Below, piece after piece: positions 54,995-63,871 of a stretch of 64,000 nucleotides of DNA. Under the pieces are notes generated by a model that was given only the letters and a program-made list of their open reading frames with translations, ran no database searches and was not told the origin of the DNA. How positions within the stretch are numbered: the first letter of the stretch is position 1; each line of letters starts with the position of its first letter. Source of the DNA: Streptomyces stelliscabiei (GTDB lineage: Bacteria; Actinomycetota; Actinomycetes; Streptomycetales; Streptomycetaceae); assembly GCF_014873495.1 (NCBI RefSeq), contig NZ_JADBGF010000001.1, positions 10,250,408 through 10,314,407 of the forward strand. The letters run 5' to 3'. The translations under genes and the position numbers were made by a program.

Positions 54995-56302
54995 TTACTG
55001 GCGGGCCGCTGACAGGCGGCCGTCGAAGGTGATGTCGAAAGCGTTCAGCGCTGTTTTCCAGCGCATGGTCCAGCGTGCCTGTCCCTTGCTGGTGGGGTCG
55101 AGCGACATGACGGCCATATAGACGCACTTCAGGGCGGCCTGCTCGTTCGGGAAGTGACCGCGGGCCTTGACCGCCCGGCGGATCCGCGCGTTCACCGACT
55201 CGATCGCGTTCGTCGTGCAGACGATGCGGCGGATCTCGGTGTCGAACCGCAGGAACGGGGTGAACTCCTCCCAGGCGTTCTCCCACAGCTTCACGATCGC
55301 TGGATACTTCCGGCCCCAGGCATCGGCGAACTCGGCGAACCGGTCAAGTGCTGCCTCTTCGGTGGGTGCGGTGTAGACGGGCTTGAGGAGACGCGCGATC
55401 TTGTCCCAGTCCTGGCGGGCGGCATAGCGGAAGGAGTTCCGCAGCAGATGCACCACGCAGGTCTGCACGATCGTCCGCGGCCAGACCGTCTCGACCGCCT
55501 CGGGCAGGCCCTTGAGCCCGTCGCAGACCAGCATGAGAACGTCACTGACGCCGCGGTTCTTGATCTCGGTGAGGATGTGCAGCCAGTGCTTGGCACCCTC
55601 GCCGCCGTCACCGGCCCACAGCCCCAGGATCTCCCGCCGGCCCTCGGTCGTGACGGCCAGGGCCACATAGATCGGCCGGTTGGCCACCGCACCATCGCGG
55701 ATCTTCACGTGGATGGCGTCGATGAAGACCACCGGATAGACGGCGTCCAGCGGACGGCTCTGCCATTCCGCCATGCCTTCCAGGACCTTGTCGGTGATGG
55801 TGGAGATGGTCTGACGGGAGACCTCAGCGCCATAGACCTCCGCCAGGTGGGCCTGCACCTCGCCGGTGGTCAGGCCCTTGGCCGCCAGCGAAATCACCAT
55901 CTCGTCGACGCCGGTCAGGCGCTTCTGCCGCTTCTTGACGATCTTCGGCTCGAAGGAGCCGTCGCGGTCGCGGGGCACGGTTATCTCCACCGGCCCGACA
56001 TCGGTCAGCACCGTCTTGGAGCGGGTGCCGTTGCGGGAGTTGCCGCCGTTCTTGCCTGCGGGGTCGTGCTTGTCATAGCCGAGATGGTCGGTGATCTCGC
56101 CCTCCAAGGCGGACTGCAGCAGTCGCTTGGTCAGCTGCTGCAGCAGCCCGCCCTCACCGGTCAGCTGCAGACCCTCGGCCTGAGCCCGGCCCACCAGCTC
56201 GTCGATCAACTGATCGTCCACGGCCTTCGCAGGCACAGCCTTCGTAGGCTCAACGGTCGCAGCCTCGGACACGTTCTCACTGGTCATCGATGCATCTTCC
56301 AT
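54995..56302 (-). CDS. IS256-family transposase, intact
   Basis: 435-aa mutator-type (IS256) DDE transposase. N-terminal block LTKRLLQSALEGEITDHLGY, catalytic Asp in VVFIDAIHVKIRDG, Asp in LMLVCDGLKGLPEA, Glu in TNAIESVNARIRRAV. The right inverted repeat is at 56310-56335. No matching left repeat is found close behind the stop at 54995; the only candidate is the orphan one at 52528. Confidence 0.95.
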   Translation of the reverse strand: MEDASMTSENVSEAATVEPTKAVPAKAVDDQLIDELVGRAQAEGLQLTGEGGLLQQLTKRLLQSALEGEITDHLGYDKHDPAGKNGGNSRNGTRSKTVLTDVGPVEITVPRDRDGSFEPKIVKKRQKRLTGVDEMVISLAAKGLTTGEVQAHLAEVYGAEVSRQTISTITDKVLEGMAEWQSRPLDAVYPVVFIDAIHVKIRDGAVANRPIYVALAVTTEGRREILGLWAGDGGEGAKHWLHILTEIKNRGVSDVLMLVCDGLKGLPEAVETVWPRTIVQTCVVHLLRNSFRYAARQDWDKIARLLKPVYTAPTEEAALDRFAEFADAWGRKYPAIVKLWENAWEEFTPFLRFDTEIRRIVCTTNAIESVNARIRRAVKARGHFPNEQAALKCVYMAVMSLDPTSKGQARWTMRWKTALNAFDITFDGRLSAARQ

Positions 56303-56309
56303 GATCGGG

Positions 56310-56335
56310 AGTTACACCGATCGTTTTACAGACCC
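56310..56335 (-). repeat. IS256 right terminal inverted repeat
   Basis: On the minus strand GGTCTGTAAAACGATCGGTG then TAACT, just upstream of the transposase start, directly abutting a truncated second transposase gene. Confidence 0.8.
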
Positions 56336-56340
56336 CCCGT

Positions 56341-56440
56341 TGATCCTTGCGCGGCACCGAGGCGAACACATCAGCGACCAATAACGCCAACTTCGCCCGA
56401 GCCCGGTTCACTTCATGTGCGTCCACACCTTCAGCGTTCC
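56341..56440 (-). pseudogene. N-terminal fragment of another transposase (IS701-like)
   Basis: EGVDAHEVNRARAKLALLVA DVFASVPRKDQ resembles the start of IS701-type transposases. It breaks off where the IS256 end begins, so IS256 inserted into it. Confidence 0.55.
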
Positions 56441-56570
56441 CCCAGGCAGGACCGACAGGCAGACGTAACGGAGTCCTACTAGGCCCAGTCGACTATCACT
56501 GCAGAGACTTCAGAAACGGGCACTCACTCCGGATTCGGATAGCGATGACTCGCTTCGCTGCCCATTAGAT

Positions 56571-56602
56571 CATCCCACCCTGTCAACCAACGTGACAGCG
56601 CC
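56571..56602 (-). repeat. solo IS6-family element end
   Basis: On the minus strand GGCGCTGTCACGTTGGTTGA then CAGGGTGGGATG: the same end as the IS6 copies at 30959 and 58507, but without a transposase next to it. Confidence 0.75.
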
Positions 56603-56646
56603 CGACGGAGCCCTGCCCACAGGGGTGACCGAGCTGCGGGAAATGC

Positions 56647-57951
56647 CTACTCCTTGACCTGCTTCGGGTCGATCGGAATCTCGCGTGCCGTGTTCTCGGC
56701 GCGCTCCTCTGCGCCCAGCTTCAGCGTTGCGGTCCCGCAGCAGCGGTCGTACTGGTTCTGCCAGTCCGCCATGAACGCGTCATAGCTGGACCGGCCGACC
56801 AGCTTCAGGTCCGACTCGTCGTTGTGCCAGACGCCGTTGCTTGTCCAGTTCGCGGAGCCAACGAACACGATTCTGGAGTTGACCGCACCTGCGTAGCCGC
56901 CGCTGACCATCATGTACTTGTCGTGCGTGTAATGCAGGGCGTTGCCGTTCGCGTCGGTTCCGCGGCTGGTGTCGTGCACGGAGATGTTCGGCCGGTCCTT
57001 CAGGTAGTTCTGCACGCTGCTGTCGACCTGACCGGCGGTGAGGAGTATGCGGATCTTGACGCCGGTCTGTGCCAGGCTCACCAGCTTCTTCGGCAGTTCG
57101 AGATAGTTCCGGTCGCCCGGCTGCCCGTGAGAGGTCCACTGGAACATGGCTATGTTGATCGTGGCCGGCGCCTTGACGTTGTTCAGGAAGTCGACCCAGG
57201 TGTCGCTCTTGGAGCGTGCCTTGGGCCACTGGTAGGAGGGCGGGGACAGTGTCCTGGCGGCCTGGCCGTCGGTGGAGCTGTAGTAGTCGGGCATCAGCGG
57301 GCCCGGACCGTTGAGCGCCCCCTTGGCCATGGCGGTGAAGTAGCGGGCGTTGAGGTTGTACAGGTCGACGTTGCCCTTGACGGTGGCGCTGCTGTTCCAC
57401 GCGGTATTGGCTTGGGCGGACGTGGGGTTGGCGCTGCTGACGGTCACGGTCCTGTTCGCGTCGCTCCCGCCGCTGAACATGTAGTACTTCGCGTGCAGGG
57501 AGGAGCCGGAATAGTGGGTCAGGCAGCCGCCCGGGCACAGCGCGGCGAAGCTGGAGGCTTGCGGATCGTTGCCGAGCTCGGTGACCAACGACTGCCAGAC
57601 CGCGTTGTCGCTGTGCACGTCCATCAGCGCCTTGACGATGACGCCGCGCTGGTGCGCGGCGATCAGGGCGTTGGCGAAGTCCGGGCCCGGCTGCGTGCTG
57701 CCGATCGAGTACATGGCGACGCGTATGGTCTGCCCGCAACTGGCGCTGTTGATCGATTCGATGATCGGGTCCATGACGTTCATCCGGGCGTCGGGGTCCT
57801 CCGGGTCGTTGAAGCGAGGACCCGGTGTCGAGGTGAACGTCCGGGACTCGCAACTGAGGGGAGTCTTGGCCTTCTTGACCGCAGCGTGCGCCGCGGTCGG
57901 CGACAGCGCGGTGACGGCCAGTGCACTGATCAATGTGAACGTTCGCTTCAT
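56647..57951 (-). CDS. secreted phospholipase D-like protein
   Basis: 434-aa exported protein of the PLD superfamily. The signal peptide is residues 1-23 (MKRTFTLISALAVTALSPTA AHA). The two HKD-type motifs are SLHAKYYMF (His153, Lys155) followed by SSANPT, and YTHDKYMMV (His343, Lys345) followed by GSANWTSNG. Each half forms one PLD lobe. The superfamily includes phospholipases, phosphatidyl transferases and non-specific nucleases, and the substrate cannot be told from sequence. The start was set at the signal peptide with GAAAGG upstream; the open frame continues far upstream without a ribosome site. Confidence 0.92.
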   Translation of the reverse strand: MKRTFTLISALAVTALSPTAAHAAVKKAKTPLSCESRTFTSTPGPRFNDPEDPDARMNVMDPIIESINSASCGQTIRVAMYSIGSTQPGPDFANALIAAHQRGVIVKALMDVHSDNAVWQSLVTELGNDPQASSFAALCPGGCLTHYSGSSLHAKYYMFSGGSDANRTVTVSSANPTSAQANTAWNSSATVKGNVDLYNLNARYFTAMAKGALNGPGPLMPDYYSSTDGQAARTLSPPSYQWPKARSKSDTWVDFLNNVKAPATINIAMFQWTSHGQPGDRNYLELPKKLVSLAQTGVKIRILLTAGQVDSSVQNYLKDRPNISVHDTSRGTDANGNALHYTHDKYMMVSGGYAGAVNSRIVFVGSANWTSNGVWHNDESDLKLVGRSSYDAFMADWQNQYDRCCGTATLKLGAEERAENTAREIPIDPKQVKE

Positions 57952-58506
57952 GGACGGGCCTTTCGCTGGGCTGTTGCCGATGACGAGTCGGGCGATGCTG
58001 TGCTGATCGCCCCGGGGTGGCCGCCGAGGCGAGCCCGGCAGCCGGCGTTCACCCAAAACGTCGCACAGCCCTCCCAGTCGACCTCCGCCGTGCGGTCGTG
58101 GCGGAGTGGGCCGCGCTGGCCGAGCCGCCGACGCGGCGAGGAGGCCGCCGGTCAGGGGCGCTGCCACGACGTTCGCCGTAAGGACGTGGACGCGTGTCGG
58201 GAGCGGGACCGGGAATGCGCCTGTGCTCGGCCACGCGTTGAGATCCTGCGATGGGACCGGGACATCCGCCGGACATCCCGGTCGATGAAGTGCTGGTCCG
58301 TTAGTGTCTGCCCGAAGTTGTTCAATGTATGACCCACTGATCCACTGTTCGGCAATCAGGAGACTTGCGAAGGCGTCGAAGGGTTGCACGATGAACCGTT
58401 CCGGGTTTGATCGAGTGGTATGCCCCGGTTCTATTGGAGTCGGGTTGCTGGGCAATTGACGATCCAGCAGCATTCGGAGGCCGTGATGCCCGGCAGCTAT
58501 CCGCCT
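57952..58506. other. upstream region of the PLD gene, no gene seen
   Basis: Open frames here are extensions of the PLD frame and antisense shadows. No family resemblance or ribosome site was found. Promoter for the PLD gene is expected here but not identified. Confidence 0.4.
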
Positions 58507-59371
58507 GGCGTTGTCACGTTGTTGGCTGTGTGACTGCCTGACGGCGCGTCGTGGTGTGGTGTGGGGGAGCCTGGTTCCGGGCTGTGTTCAGGCCGCGGTG
58601 GCGAGGCCGGCGACGCCGGTGATGTGCTCCCAGATGGCGAAGCGGATGCTCATCTCGGCTCGGTAGTCGTGGGCGGGCATCAGATGGCGGCGGGGCCGGA
58701 AGTGGGGCTAGATACCGCTGAACGCGGACAGGAACCGCTGCGCTCCGCCCGCGGAGCGGAAGCCTTTCATCGCACGTTCGCGCTGTCTGGTGGGCTGGTG
58801 GCTGTTCTCCGCTCGGTTGTTCAGGTCCTTGTGGGAACGGTGCTCGACGGAGGGCATGACCTCGCGGCGGGCGGCGCCGTAGGAGCGGAGCTTGTCGGTG
58901 ACGATCACCCGGGGCACCGTGCGGGTCTTCCTGAGGAGTTTGCGGAAGAATCGTCTGGCTGCGGTCTTGTCCCGACGGTTCTGCACGAGGATGTCCAGCA
59001 CGTTCCCGTCCTGGTCGACGGCCCGCCACAGGTACTTCAGCTCGCCGTTGATCTTGATGAAGACCTCGTCCAGGTGCCACTTGTCACCGGGCCGGGGCTG
59101 TCGGCGGCGCAGCGCGTTGGCGTAGGCCTGCCCGAACTTGGCGCACCAGCGACGCACCGTCTCGTAGGAGACGACGACACCGCGCTCCAGCATCAGCTCC
59201 TCGACTTCCCGAAACGACAGCGGGAAACGGTGATACAGCCACACACAGTGGGAGATGACCTCGACCGGGTACCGGTGCCCCTTGTACGACAGCGACACGG
59301 ACCCCACAGACAATCCTCCAGCATGATCAACCCGAAGAACATCCCACCCCATCAGCCAACGTGACGGCGCC
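58507..59371 (-). mobile_element. IS6-family insertion sequence, copy 2 (about 0.87 kb)
   Basis: Ends GGCGTTGTCACGTTG (left) and, on the minus strand, GGCGCCGTCACGTTGG (right), same length and layout as copy 1. Flanks show no 8-bp duplication. On the right it truncates the gene at 59372. Confidence 0.85.
58588..59307 (-). pseudogene. IS6-family transposase interrupted by an amber codon
   Basis: Homologous over its whole length to the intact copy at 31024-31743, with Asp80, Asp138 and Glu167 preserved. Codon 200 (Ser in the intact copy, FSGISP) is TAG here, so translation stops after 199 residues. The original frame continues to TGA at 58588. The catalytic core is complete but the C-terminal 40 residues are lost unless the stop is read through. 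Confidence 0.88.
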
Positions 59372-60636
59372 CGACAAACTGCTGCGGTCGGCGCCGTACA
59401 ACGCGAGCCAGAGCCTGGCCTGGGCATACGGCGAATACCGGCTCGGGTCCTCCGGCAGACTGGCCGTCCTCGCGGCGGGCCTGCCCGACGACCCGGCCGA
59501 ACTGCCCGGTCTCTGGACGCAGGACGGCATGGTCGCAGCCGCGGAGCGCATGGCGGACGCCTGGACCGGGCGCGTCGGGCGGACCCCGCATGTCGACGAG
59601 CACCTGGCCGACGGCCTGGAGACCGACCTCGGCATCACCGGTGACTGGGCACACCGCCTCGCGACGGGCGAGGCGATACCCGCGCAGGACAAGGGGTTCA
59701 CGCTGGCCGAGGGCAGCGTCGTAGGGCACTTCTCCCTGCACCGCGACGAGTCCGACGGCACGACCGGCTCCTGGATACACCCCGACGACCTGCCGCACGT
59801 GGTCCCGGCGACGGCCCTGGCCTGGGCGCTCACCGAACGCCCCGTGGGCGACCCGTCCGTCACCTGGGCCACCGGTCTGTACCAAGACCTGCGCACCCTG
59901 CTGGACTCCCCGACGTACCTGATCCCCCTGACCCCCCGCCCGGACCTGGCTGCGTCCGTGGCCACGGACCCGTCCTACAAGCCGTACGAAGGCCGGTTCC
60001 ACCTGCGCAGCAGGCCCTACCAGCCGGGCGGTCACACGCTCCCGTCGGCGTACGACAACGGCAGCCTCGTCGTCACCGTCCCGAACGGAAACGTCTTCCT
60101 CCGAGCCGCCACCCCCGTCGTCACCCAGCTCTACACCCCGGACGGCGGCCTGGCCCGCATGGTCCGGCGCGCCGCCACCACCCCGGTGCCGCCCGGCTCG
60201 TACGAAGCTAATCCCCTCCTCAGCGTCCCGGCCCTGGTCGGCGAAGGTCGCCACCGCCCTCTCCCTCGACGAGGACGCCGCCGCCCTCCACCACCAGCTC
60301 CTGACCCTCGCCCACCCCACGGACCGCAACATCCGCCGCTGGAACGCCTGGTCCCCGGCCCGCCACAAGGCCGCGCAGTCCGCCCTCGCCACCAGCGGCC
60401 TCACCGAGACCGGTAAACGCCCCCGCGCGGGCCGCACCGCCTTCATCCCGGGCCCCTGGACCGACCTCAAGACCCCACACCTCCCCCTGGAGACGGCCAA
60501 ACTCACTCCGTACGCCGCCCCCAACTCCAACGGCAAGGACATATACGGCCCGTTCTGCCGCCTGCTCTCCCCGCTCCCGCTGCACGAGCTGTTCACTCAG
60601 GCCTGGGCAAAGTCGCCGTCCCGGCAAGGACGGTGA
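59372..60636 (+). pseudogene. large actinomycete protein of unknown function, truncated and frameshifted
   Basis: Starts at the IS6 right end without its own start (KLLRSAPYNASQSLAWAYGE...), reads openly to about 60238, then shifts by one base (VAKVATALSLDEDAAALHHQ, then HPTDRNIRRWNAWSPARHKA, then TGKRPRAGRTAFIPGPWTDL) to a stop at 60634-60636. RRWNAWSPARHKAAQ and LFLPGPW-like blocks recur in large uncharacterised Streptomyces proteins. I cannot name the family with confidence. Both the missing N-terminus and the frameshift mean it is dead. Confidence 0.65.
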
Positions 60637-60670
60637 TCGCGGTGCCCGGCGGCACTTGCCTTGTCGACCC

Positions 60671-61059
60671 GTGGACTTCGAGGACCCCGATGCCTGCGAT
60701 GAGGGGCTGCAGCGGGAGTGGGTCCGGCATGCCGAGGTCAGCATGTCTCGCACGCTGCCCGAGCGGCTCCGGCGATTGCTCGATGAGGTGGAGGAAGCGG
60801 TCCATGCGCTCAGCGCCCGCTGCGGCCGAGCGGTGAACCCGACGAGCAGCGCCCTCTCCTCGCCGTCTATGTGGCTACCCGGCTCCAGGCGGGTGCCGAG
60901 GAATGGCAGAAGGAGGCCGTGCGCGCAGCCAGGGCGGCGGACTACTCCTGGGACGAGATCGCGCAGGCGCTCATGACGAGCAAGCAGTCCGCACACGAGA
61001 GGTTCCGGAGACACGTGCCTGACGAGCAGAAGAAGCAGGGGCCGGCAGCATACAGCTGA
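60671..61059 (+). pseudogene. small HTH-like protein, frameshifted
   Basis: VDFEDPDACDEGLQREWVRH then SRTLPERLRRLLDEVEEAVH reads in one frame to about 60830. VYVATRLQAGAEEWQKEAVR then AADYSWDEIAQALMTSKQSA and HERFRRHV continues in another frame to the stop. The second half contains a sigma-like/HTH pattern (SWDEIAQALMTSKQSAHERF). One base change would restore a protein of about 129 aa. The downstream half could also start alone at GTG 60871. Confidence 0.55.
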
Positions 61060-61270
61060 CCTCGCATTGGGCGAGATTCCATCACCTGCCGGGCGAAGCA
61101 AGGAGAAGGCCGGGGCCGATGGGGACCCCGGCCTTCGTTCTGACCTCGGCCGCCCCGCTGATGACCCGACAGCTCCAGCAGGGCCGTCAACGCACACTCA
61201 CACCCTCACGAATGAGTGAAGCAGAGCGATAAATTGTGTGACTTTACTTAAGTGACTGCGTGAAAAGTGC

Positions 61271-61276
61271 TATCAT
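61271..61276 (+). promoter_or_regulatory. -10 element candidate for module B
   Basis: TATCAT about 31 bp before the start, within an unusually AT-rich 60-bp patch that has repeated GTGACT/AAGTG words (61237-61270). No clean -35 was found. Confidence 0.45.
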
Positions 61277-61306
61277 GGCGGTGAGTTTCTAGGTCTGGGA
61301 GGGTGA

Positions 61307-63871
61307 GTGAGTCAGTCGCCACAGGCGGAGGCCGCGATGAACGCGACCGCAGCCCGGAACGCCCTGTACTCGCTGGTGAGGCTCGCCGAAGAGGACGGGC
61401 GCACCACGTTGATCCACAAGCGGCAGGATCGCGCTCTGCTGGCGCCGCTGGACCGGTTTCCGGCAGCCCGGAAGACCGAGGCGTTTCCGTCCCACGTGCT
61501 GAGTGCGGCGCAGAAGGACTTCGGCGACCTCGTCACGCTGGCAGCGAAGGGCCAACCGCAGGTGCTCCTGCGGAACACCACACCGGTCGCGGTGCTGCTT
61601 CCCGCCGACCCCGTCTCAAGTGCCCTCTCGTCCGACATGGCCGCGCACCCCGGCGCGGCGACCGCAGGAGGTGCGGTGAACAGCCAAGGCAATCAGGACC
61701 GCAGCAGCAGCGCGCCGCGCAGGCTCGCCACGCTGGGCGACGCCATCGGTTCCGTACTCACCGACGGCCCGGTCGGCGGAGCCCTGTTCGGGCTGCCCGG
61801 CCTGGACTCCGCGACGGGCGGTCTGCAGCCGGGCCGGCTGACGCTCGTGGCGGCCGCCCCGAACGTCGGCGGGAGCCTGCTGGGTCTTGCCGCCGCACGG
61901 CAGACCGCGCTCGTCGACCGTCGCACGGTCCTGTATGCGGCGTCGGGACCGAACCGGGACGACATTTTCCGCCGGATCATCTCCGCCGAGACCGGCGGCG
62001 ACTACCCGCGCCTGAAGCAGGGCCGTCTCACCGATCAGGAGCAGCGAGTCGCCCGGCAGCTGGTCCAGGCGGGCGACCTGCTGATGATCGATGACGGCAC
62101 CAACCTGAGGGCCGAGGACATCGCGGAAACCGCGCCGCACATGCAGGGCCTGGCCCTCGTGGTCGTGGACCGCCTCCAGGCCGCCCACAGCGCCCGCCTG
62201 CCGCTGTCCGGAGAGCGTCTCCCCGATGCCTCCCAGGTCCTGGCCGGCCTCGCACGCACCCTTCACGTACCGGTCCTCGCCGTCGTGGACAGCGACGACC
62301 CCACGTTCCTGGCACTCCTGGACGCCGACGTCGTCGTGACGCTCACCGCGACCGCCGACCTGGGCAAGGTCCAAGTGACGGTCACCGAACGCGACTTCGG
62401 CACGATCGGCTCGGCATACCTGCAGCCCGACCTGCTCCACGCCCGCTTCCTCGACGCAGGAACCGACCGCGCCCACAGCCCGGCGGGCCCAGAGCTCTCG
62501 CCTGCCACTGGCGGAACGGGAACCGCGGTGCTGGAACTGGCCGAAGCCGCCCTTCCCTATACGTCCGGCGGACACCAGGGGATCCCCGCCGCCCTCACCC
62601 ACGAACTCGCGGCATGGCGGACCGCAGTCGCAGGCGGCGACCAGGACGCCCTGAAGGAGATCCTGCCGTCGCTGCTCCAGGCCGCCGCAGCGGTATCGGA
62701 GATGCCGGACACTCACGAAGGGCACCGCCTCGCCGCCGCACTGCGGCCCTTCAGCACGCCCATGTCCGCCGACACTGCCGGAAGCGCCGGTCAGGCCGCT
62801 GCTGCCGGTGCCCCTGTGCACGCCCCGGCAGCCAGCGGCCAGGGGCAGGATGACGTAGCGGAAGACGAGGAAGACGGCGAGGGCGGTCTGGCGCCGGGGG
62901 ATGAGGAGGACGAGCCCGAGGGCCACGTCTTCCCTGCTCTGAAGATCCTCAAGGACTCGGTCGGCCGCTCGAAGATGCACCCGATCCCCGTCATCCGCAC
63001 CGAGGCCCGCGACAGCGCCCCGTGGACTCTGATCAGCGAGCACATGGACGGCGAGCCCCGCTGGGTACACCCCGACGTCACCGCCACCCGTGTTCCCCAC
63101 ATCCGGGCGAACGGAAAGCGCGTCCGGCGCGACCAGTTCGACGTGCCCGACTGCTTCGGAGAGGGCGTGCTGTGCCTGATCGACCGCAACGGCAGCTTCC
63201 CCTCCGCCTGTTCGGCCGTTCCCCTCGCCCCGAACAAGCTCCTGCACACCGGCCCGCTCGACGCGTACGACAAGGCCGGGGCCGGCATCTACCTCATCGA
63301 CATCCCGGAGTGGAACCGCACCGACATGCCGCACCCCCTGGGGCGGATCATCGACCGGCCCGACGACGACGGCCGCGTGTGGGTCACCACCCCCCACATC
63401 AAGCAGCTGGAGAAACTCGTCCGGGCGGGCCACCTCGCCGCCATGCCGGCCATTCACAACTCCTGGACCGGGAAGGCCAACGAGTCCCTCTTCAAGCCCT
63501 TCTACGAGGCCACCCGCAAGGCACGGACCGAGCTCGTCCAGGTCGGCGGCGACCCCTACAAGGCGTACAAGACCCGGCTGTCCATCGCGCTGCGTCTGCT
63601 GTGGCCCAAGCGCCCCGCACAGCGGTCCCCGTTCTGGCGGCCGGACTGGCGCATGAGCATGGTTGCAGAGGCATCCGTCCGGCACTGGAGTGTGGCCTTC
63701 AGGGCCGTCCAGCAAGGCCACCAGCTCCTCGCACTGCGCAACGTCGACGCGGCCGTCTTCTGGACGCCCGACGGCACCGCGCCCGCCACGTACCGGATCG
63801 GGACCGGCTTCGGCGAAGTGAAGGCCAAGTTCGTTAAGCCCGGCGAGATCATCCCCGAAGGTGACGACTGA
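61307..63871 (+). CDS. fusion: Phd-like segments, degenerate DnaB/RecA-like ATPase and Tap/polymerase-B-like domain
   Basis: 854 aa. Residues about 10-50 and 65-103 are two segments resembling Phd/YefM antitoxins (SAAQKDFGDLVTLAAKGQPQ then VLLRNTTPVAVLLPAD). Residues about 135-385 look like the RecA-fold of DnaB helicases (GLPGLDSATGGLQPGRLTLV; Walker B-like LALVVVDRLQ). The Walker A is degenerate (AAPNVGGSLLGL, no Lys-Ser/Thr). After an acidic linker (DDVAEDEEDGEGG) a Tap-like domain follows: motif A LIDRNGSFPSA (Asp626), IYLIDIPEWNRTDM, VWVTTPHIKQLEKL, then SPFWRPDWRMSMVAEASVRH and motif-C-like LRNVDAAVFWTP (Asp814). The block order equals that of the gene at 49382 and of Streptomyces Tap. 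GTG behind GGGAGGG; ATG at 61337 is an alternative. It is coupled to the next gene (TGATG). Confidence 0.6.
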   Translation: MSQSPQAEAAMNATAARNALYSLVRLAEEDGRTTLIHKRQDRALLAPLDRFPAARKTEAFPSHVLSAAQKDFGDLVTLAAKGQPQVLLRNTTPVAVLLPADPVSSALSSDMAAHPGAATAGGAVNSQGNQDRSSSAPRRLATLGDAIGSVLTDGPVGGALFGLPGLDSATGGLQPGRLTLVAAAPNVGGSLLGLAAARQTALVDRRTVLYAASGPNRDDIFRRIISAETGGDYPRLKQGRLTDQEQRVARQLVQAGDLLMIDDGTNLRAEDIAETAPHMQGLALVVVDRLQAAHSARLPLSGERLPDASQVLAGLARTLHVPVLAVVDSDDPTFLALLDADVVVTLTATADLGKVQVTVTERDFGTIGSAYLQPDLLHARFLDAGTDRAHSPAGPELSPATGGTGTAVLELAEAALPYTSGGHQGIPAALTHELAAWRTAVAGGDQDALKEILPSLLQAAAAVSEMPDTHEGHRLAAALRPFSTPMSADTAGSAGQAAAAGAPVHAPAASGQGQDDVAEDEEDGEGGLAPGDEEDEPEGHVFPALKILKDSVGRSKMHPIPVIRTEARDSAPWTLISEHMDGEPRWVHPDVTATRVPHIRANGKRVRRDQFDVPDCFGEGVLCLIDRNGSFPSACSAVPLAPNKLLHTGPLDAYDKAGAGIYLIDIPEWNRTDMPHPLGRIIDRPDDDGRVWVTTPHIKQLEKLVRAGHLAAMPAIHNSWTGKANESLFKPFYEATRKARTELVQVGGDPYKAYKTRLSIALRLLWPKRPAQRSPFWRPDWRMSMVAEASVRHWSVAFRAVQQGHQLLALRNVDAAVFWTPDGTAPATYRIGTGFGEVKAKFVKPGEIIPEGDD

